From an uncultured Oscillospiraceae bacterium (GTDB taxonomy: Bacteria; Bacillota; Clostridia; Oscillospirales; Acutalibacteraceae): a stretch of 27,014 bases of DNA. The notes below the pieces were generated by a model. The model did no database searches. It was not told the DNA's origin and worked only from the letters and a program-made list of their open reading frames with translations. This document shows, piece by piece, positions 23,481 through 27,014 of this stretch; within the stretch, counting starts at the first letter, position 1; each line of letters opens with the position of its first letter. The translations under genes and the position numbers were made by a program. The DNA is taken from assembly GCA_959596515.1 (NCBI GenBank), contig CAUFXR010000029.1, positions 1-27,014 on the forward strand, given 5' to 3'.

Positions 23481-24711
23481 GTTTGACGTTGCCGTGGTAG
23501 GCGGAGGCCCTGCGGGAATGATGGCGGCCGCCAGCGCCGGAAAGCTGGGAGCCCGGACGGTATTGCTGGAAAAAAACGCAAAACTGGGAAGAAAGCTGAT
23601 GATAACCGGAAAAGGCCGATGTAATGTTTGTAATCACTGCGATCCCCAGACATTCATTGGTGCGATACCGGGGAATGGACGCTTTTTATACAGCGCGATC
23701 AATCGTTTTTCCCCTCAGGATGTGATGGAGTATTTTGAGAGGTTAGGCGTGCCGTTAAAAACAGAGCGCGGAAACCGTGTGTTCCCTGTCAGTGATCAGG
23801 CGGTAGATATAGTGGACGCGATGAGAAGGGATGTGGAAGCTTCTGGCGTCTGTATATTGCAGGAAGACGTAAAAAACCTTATAATAGAAAATGGAACCGT
23901 AAAAGGTGTTAAAGCTTCTTCTGGAAATAAGATACAGGCGGACAGTGTTATCGTAGCCTGCGGGGGACTTTCTTATCCCGGAACCGGATCGACCGGGGCG
24001 GGTTATCAGCTGGCGAAGCAGGCCGGGCATACCATTATCCCTACCAGACCTTCTTTGGTGCCTTTGATTTGCCGGGAAGATTGGTGCCGGGAACTGCAGG
24101 GGTTGTCTTTACGTAATATCGCTATTCATGTTATAGATCGGGAACAGGAAAAAGAGATTTATCAAGATTTCGGTGAAATGCTGTTTACTCATTTCGGCGT
24201 CAGCGGTCCGGTGATTTTAAGCGCCAGCGCTCATATGAGGAATTTTGCCCCAGAGCGGTATGAAATTCATATCGACTTAAAGCCAGGCTTGACTTCTGAT
24301 CAATTGGATTTGCGGCTTCAAAGGGATTTTCAAAAGTTTCAAAACCGGGATTTTAGTAATTCTCTGCAGGAGCTGCTGCCTAGAAAACTGATACCGGTAG
24401 CGGTAGAGTTGTCCGGAATTCCTGGAGAAAAGAAATGTCATCAGATTTTCCGCCGGGAAAGAATGAATTTTGGAAAGCTGCTGAAATCTCTGACGGTGAC
24501 GATTTCCGGGTTTCGTCCCATTGAGGAGGCGATTATTACCGCGGGAGGCGTGGCGGTCAATGAGGTCTCGCCGAAAACTATGGAAAGCAAGCTGGTTCAA
24601 GGACTTTTTTTTGCGGGCGAGGTGTTGGATGTTGACGGATACACCGGAGGCTTTAATCTTCAGATTGCTTTTTCGACCGGCTATTTAGCCGGAAATTCTA
24701 TTTGGGGGTAA
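23470..24711 (+). CDS. HI0933/BaiN-like FAD-dependent oxidoreductase
   Basis: A 413-residue flavoprotein of the HI0933 (YhiN/BaiN) family. The FAD-binding motif GGGPAG (11-16) and the family hallmark RKLMITGKGRCNVCN (41-55) are clear; VACGGLSYPGTGSTGAGY and the C-terminal GGFNLQIAFSTGYLAG close the flavin site. The physiological reaction is unsettled: annotations include aminoacetone oxidase and a proposed bile-acid role for BaiN. I choose TTG at 23470 because AGGAGG lies 6 nt upstream and the FAD motif then begins at the usual distance; an upstream in-frame start at 23437 lies deep inside the previous gene. It leads directly into cmk. Confidence 0.9.
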   Translation: MKLEFDVAVVGGGPAGMMAAASAGKLGARTVLLEKNAKLGRKLMITGKGRCNVCNHCDPQTFIGAIPGNGRFLYSAINRFSPQDVMEYFERLGVPLKTERGNRVFPVSDQAVDIVDAMRRDVEASGVCILQEDVKNLIIENGTVKGVKASSGNKIQADSVIVACGGLSYPGTGSTGAGYQLAKQAGHTIIPTRPSLVPLICREDWCRELQGLSLRNIAIHVIDREQEKEIYQDFGEMLFTHFGVSGPVILSASAHMRNFAPERYEIHIDLKPGLTSDQLDLRLQRDFQKFQNRDFSNSLQELLPRKLIPVAVELSGIPGEKKCHQIFRRERMNFGKLLKSLTVTISGFRPIEEAIITAGGVAVNEVSPKTMESKLVQGLFFAGEVLDVDGYTGGFNLQIAFSTGYLAGNSIWG

Positions 24712-24715
24712 CCAA

Positions 24716-25387
24716 ATGTTTTCAGTCGCTATTGATGGTCCCGCGGGAGCCGGGAAAAGTACGATCTCAAGGCGTGCGGCGAAGAATATGGGATTTATTT
24801 ATGTGGACACCGGCGCTCTTTACCGGGCGGTCGGCCTTTCCGCCATGGAACGCCGTATTGATTTGGAAAACACCAAAATGGTGAGAGATTTTCTTTTGAC
24901 TATAAAAATAAATCTGGAATTCCAAAACGGGGAACAGCATGTGCTGTTAAATGATAGGGATGTTTCCGACCTGATCCGTACCCCTGAGGTTTCCATGATG
25001 GCTTCTAAAGTTTCCGCTCTTCCGGCTGTTCGGGAGTTTTTATTCGATTTGCAGCAATCTCTGGCAAAGCTTCACAATGTGGTGATGGACGGACGAGATA
25101 TCGGTACTGTGGTGCTGCCTCACGCTCAATTAAAAATATTTCTGACCGCCTCGCCTGAGGAAAGAGCCAGACGAAGGTATCGGGAGCTCATAGAAAAAGA
25201 TCCGGCCACAGATTATGATCAGGTGTTGGCGGAAATCAAGCAGCGAGACTATCAGGACTCTCATCGAGAAATCGCTCCGCTTAAGCCGGCCGAGGATGCT
25301 GTTTATATGGATACCTCAGATTTAAATTTAGAACAATCGGTGGACAAGGTAACTGAATTGATAAAGGAGAGAATTTCCCGTGGGTGA
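24716..25387 (+). CDS. cmk: cytidylate kinase
   Basis: Phosphorylates CMP and dCMP with ATP in nucleotide salvage. The 223-residue protein carries the P-loop GPAGAGKST (8-16), the DTGALYRA motif, the CMP-binding MDGRDIGTVVLP and the lid ASPEERARRRY. ATG 24716 follows GGGGG by 7 nt and lies 4 nt after the flavoprotein stop. Its end overlaps the plsC start by 8 nt. Confidence 0.97.
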   Translation: MFSVAIDGPAGAGKSTISRRAAKNMGFIYVDTGALYRAVGLSAMERRIDLENTKMVRDFLLTIKINLEFQNGEQHVLLNDRDVSDLIRTPEVSMMASKVSALPAVREFLFDLQQSLAKLHNVVMDGRDIGTVVLPHAQLKIFLTASPEERARRRYRELIEKDPATDYDQVLAEIKQRDYQDSHREIAPLKPAEDAVYMDTSDLNLEQSVDKVTELIKERISRG

Positions 25388-26003
25388 CCTGACAAAAAAC
25401 ACGCCGTTTTATAATTTTGCCAAAGGCTTATTGCCCATTATTTTTAAAGTTCTCTATTTTTACAAGGTCAAGAATAAGAACAGCCTGCCGCAGGGAAAGG
25501 GATGTGTGGTATGCTGTAACCATATTTCGATGAAGGATCCTGTTTTTTTGGGATTATCCCAAAAGCGAATGATCCGGTATATGGCGAAAAGTGAGCTGTT
25601 TCAGAATAAATTTGTGTCAAAGATTATCTCTGCCTTGGGAGCGTTTCCTATCCAGCGTGGAAAGCATGACGAGGGCGCCATTAATTTAGCGGAGGAATAT
25701 CTGAAACAGGGCGCCGTAGTGGGAATTTTTATTGAGGGAACCCGATCCAAGGATGGAAATCTGTTAAAGCCTAAATCCGGGGCTGCGATGCTCGCTTATA
25801 AAGCCCAGGTTCCGATTTTACCGGTAGCCATTTCCACCAAAGGTGGCGGATTGCTAAAACTGTTTCACCGTGTGACGATCAACTGCGGCCAAACGGTGAC
25901 CCCGGAGGAATTGGGTATTACTGAGGGAACCGGTCCCCAGTTCCGGGAAGCGAGCCGCAGAATTATGGAGTTGATCAGTGCGCTGCGGCAACAGGATATC
26001 TAA
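25380..26003 (+). CDS. plsC: 1-acyl-sn-glycerol-3-phosphate acyltransferase
   Basis: Transfers an acyl chain to lysophosphatidic acid, forming phosphatidic acid at the membrane. The catalytic HX4D motif is NHISMKD (His48, Asp53) and the glycerol-phosphate-binding motif EGTRS lies at 119-123. The 207-residue length is typical of clostridial PlsC. Start is GTG at 25380, with AGGAG 10 nt upstream, overlapping the cmk stop. Confidence 0.95.
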   Translation: MGDLTKNTPFYNFAKGLLPIIFKVLYFYKVKNKNSLPQGKGCVVCCNHISMKDPVFLGLSQKRMIRYMAKSELFQNKFVSKIISALGAFPIQRGKHDEGAINLAEEYLKQGAVVGIFIEGTRSKDGNLLKPKSGAAMLAYKAQVPILPVAISTKGGGLLKLFHRVTINCGQTVTPEELGITEGTGPQFREASRRIMELISALRQQDI

Positions 26004-26016
26004 AAAGGAGAGTGTA

Positions 26017-27014
26017 ATGACTGATATTACAGTAGCGAAAACCGCTGGCTTTTGTTTTGGAGTCAATCGCGCGATTGAAATTGTAAACAATCTGCTGGAT
26101 GAGGGAAAACAAGTTTATACATTAGGGCCAATTATTCACAATCCTCAGATGGTGTCCTCCCTGGAACAGCGGGGCGTGACGATTGTTTCCCAGCCAAACC
26201 AGGTTCAGACAGGCGGAATATTAGTGATTCGCTCTCATGGCGTTCCTCTTGGTATCCTGCGTGAGATCGAACATCTTGGCATAGAATACGCTGACGCAAC
26301 CTGTCCATTTGTGGGGAAAATTCATCAAATCGTTTTTTCCGCTTCCGAAAAAGGAGTACCGGTTTTCATCGCTGGTGACCCGGATCATCCGGAAGTGCGG
26401 GGAATCAGAGGACATTGCCCGGGAGAAAGCTATGTTTTCCGCAATCGGGAGGAGCTTGAAAAGCTGGTTGAGCAGTACCCAAAGTTAACCCAGAAAGAGC
26501 TTTGCGTGGTGGCTCAAACGACCTTTAGCGTATCAGAATGGGAAAATTGTTTGAAAATTCTGAAAAGAGTATATACAAACGCCTCAATTTTTGATACAAT
26601 ATGTAATGCTACATCAGAAAGGCAGGCCGAAGCTGTCAAGTTGGCAAAGCAAAAAGACCTGATGATTATCATCGGGGGCAGACAGAGTTCAAACACGGCG
26701 AAGCTGAAAAGCGTGTGTGAACCTTTTTGCAGGACTTGCTTAATTGAGACCGCGAAGGAGTTGCCGGTATCTGAAATCAAGCAGGCGTATTCCATTGGAA
26801 TAACGGCGGGTGCATCCACACCTGCCAGCATTATAAAGGAGGCACTAGAAACCATGACGGATATTCTAGAAAACAAAGAAATGACTGAGACTAATGAAGG
26901 AGAAATGAACTTCGAGGAGATGCTTGAAGAATCTCTGAAAAGCTTTACTACAGATGAAAAAGTTCACGGTGTAGTCGTTGGTATCGCTCCGAATGAGATT
27001 TATGTGGATGTCGG
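26017..27014 (+). CDS. ispH: IspH (HMBPP reductase)-ribosomal protein S1 fusion, 3-prime truncated by the window
   Basis: The frame is open from ATG 26017 to the last base. IspH makes IPP and DMAPP from HMBPP in the MEP pathway using a 4Fe-4S cluster. The cluster cysteines are at 13, 96 and 196, and the active-site residues His41, His74, His124 and Glu126 are all present. The domain ends at about residue 284 (GITAGASTPASIIKEAL). No stop follows: an acidic linker (about 285-308) leads into EKVHGVVVGIAPNEIYVDV, the start of an S1 RNA-binding domain. This IspH-S1 fusion is known in Clostridia. AAAAGGAG precedes the ATG. The remaining S1 repeats lie outside the window. Confidence 0.95.
   Translation, partial: MTDITVAKTAGFCFGVNRAIEIVNNLLDEGKQVYTLGPIIHNPQMVSSLEQRGVTIVSQPNQVQTGGILVIRSHGVPLGILREIEHLGIEYADATCPFVGKIHQIVFSASEKGVPVFIAGDPDHPEVRGIRGHCPGESYVFRNREELEKLVEQYPKLTQKELCVVAQTTFSVSEWENCLKILKRVYTNASIFDTICNATSERQAEAVKLAKQKDLMIIIGGRQSSNTAKLKSVCEPFCRTCLIETAKELPVSEIKQAYSIGITAGASTPASIIKEALETMTDILENKEMTETNEGEMNFEEMLEESLKSFTTDEKVHGVVVGIAPNEIYVDV

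Overview
The window looks like chromosomal DNA of a Gram-positive anaerobe of the class Clostridia, possibly a gut Oscillospirales/Eubacteriales-type organism. The grounds are strong AGGAGG-type ribosome binding sites, frequent TTG and GTG starts, many intrinsic terminators, the gene order flavoprotein-cmk-plsC-ispH, and an IspH reading frame that runs on into a ribosomal protein S1 domain. The genus is inferred; no rRNA or tRNA gene is present to settle it.

Layout. (1) 1-754 is gene-poor and carries a 17-18 bp minisatellite. (2) 755-3177 holds a pseudouridine synthase on the minus strand, divergent from pyrE-radC. (3) 3178-4156 is a gene-poor gap ending in a large terminator, a near-consensus promoter and a dyad operator. 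(4) 4234-10260 is a six-gene operon: two paralogous NCS2/AzgA-like permeases, an iron-sulfur-flavoprotein-like reductase, a small TIGR03792-like protein, a short-chain dehydrogenase and a RibD-C/DHFR-like reductase. No known pathway has this combination as far as I can recall, and it is the best candidate for an undescribed system: import and reductive processing of an unknown, possibly purine/pteridine-like, heterocycle. (5) 10379-12081 has a ROK-family repressor converging on that operon, and a divergent MIF/tautomerase homologue. (6) 12266-14088 is a marR-MATE efflux operon with a perfect 31-bp palindrome at its start site. (7) 14134-14790 is a gap with an orphan terminator, a good promoter and a probable dead HTH gene. 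(8) 14791-19619 is uvrB-uvrA. (9) 20208-22355 is a three-gene cluster of unknown function: a DUF5685-like protein with two Asp-rich motifs, a J-domain protein with a Cys-rich tail, and a small membrane protein. (10) 22605 to the window end holds an RpiR-type regulator overlapping a conserved housekeeping operon (HI0933/BaiN-like flavoprotein, cmk, plsC, ispH-rpsA fusion).

How the parts work together. Regions 2, 8 and 10 are core functions: pyrimidine synthesis, DNA repair, CMP phosphorylation, phospholipid acylation, isoprenoid precursors and translation. Regions 4-6 look accessory: uptake, redox chemistry, a tautomerase, repressors and drug efflux, each in its own transcription unit closed by a strong hairpin. 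Family assignments come from motifs read by eye in the translations; no database search was run.
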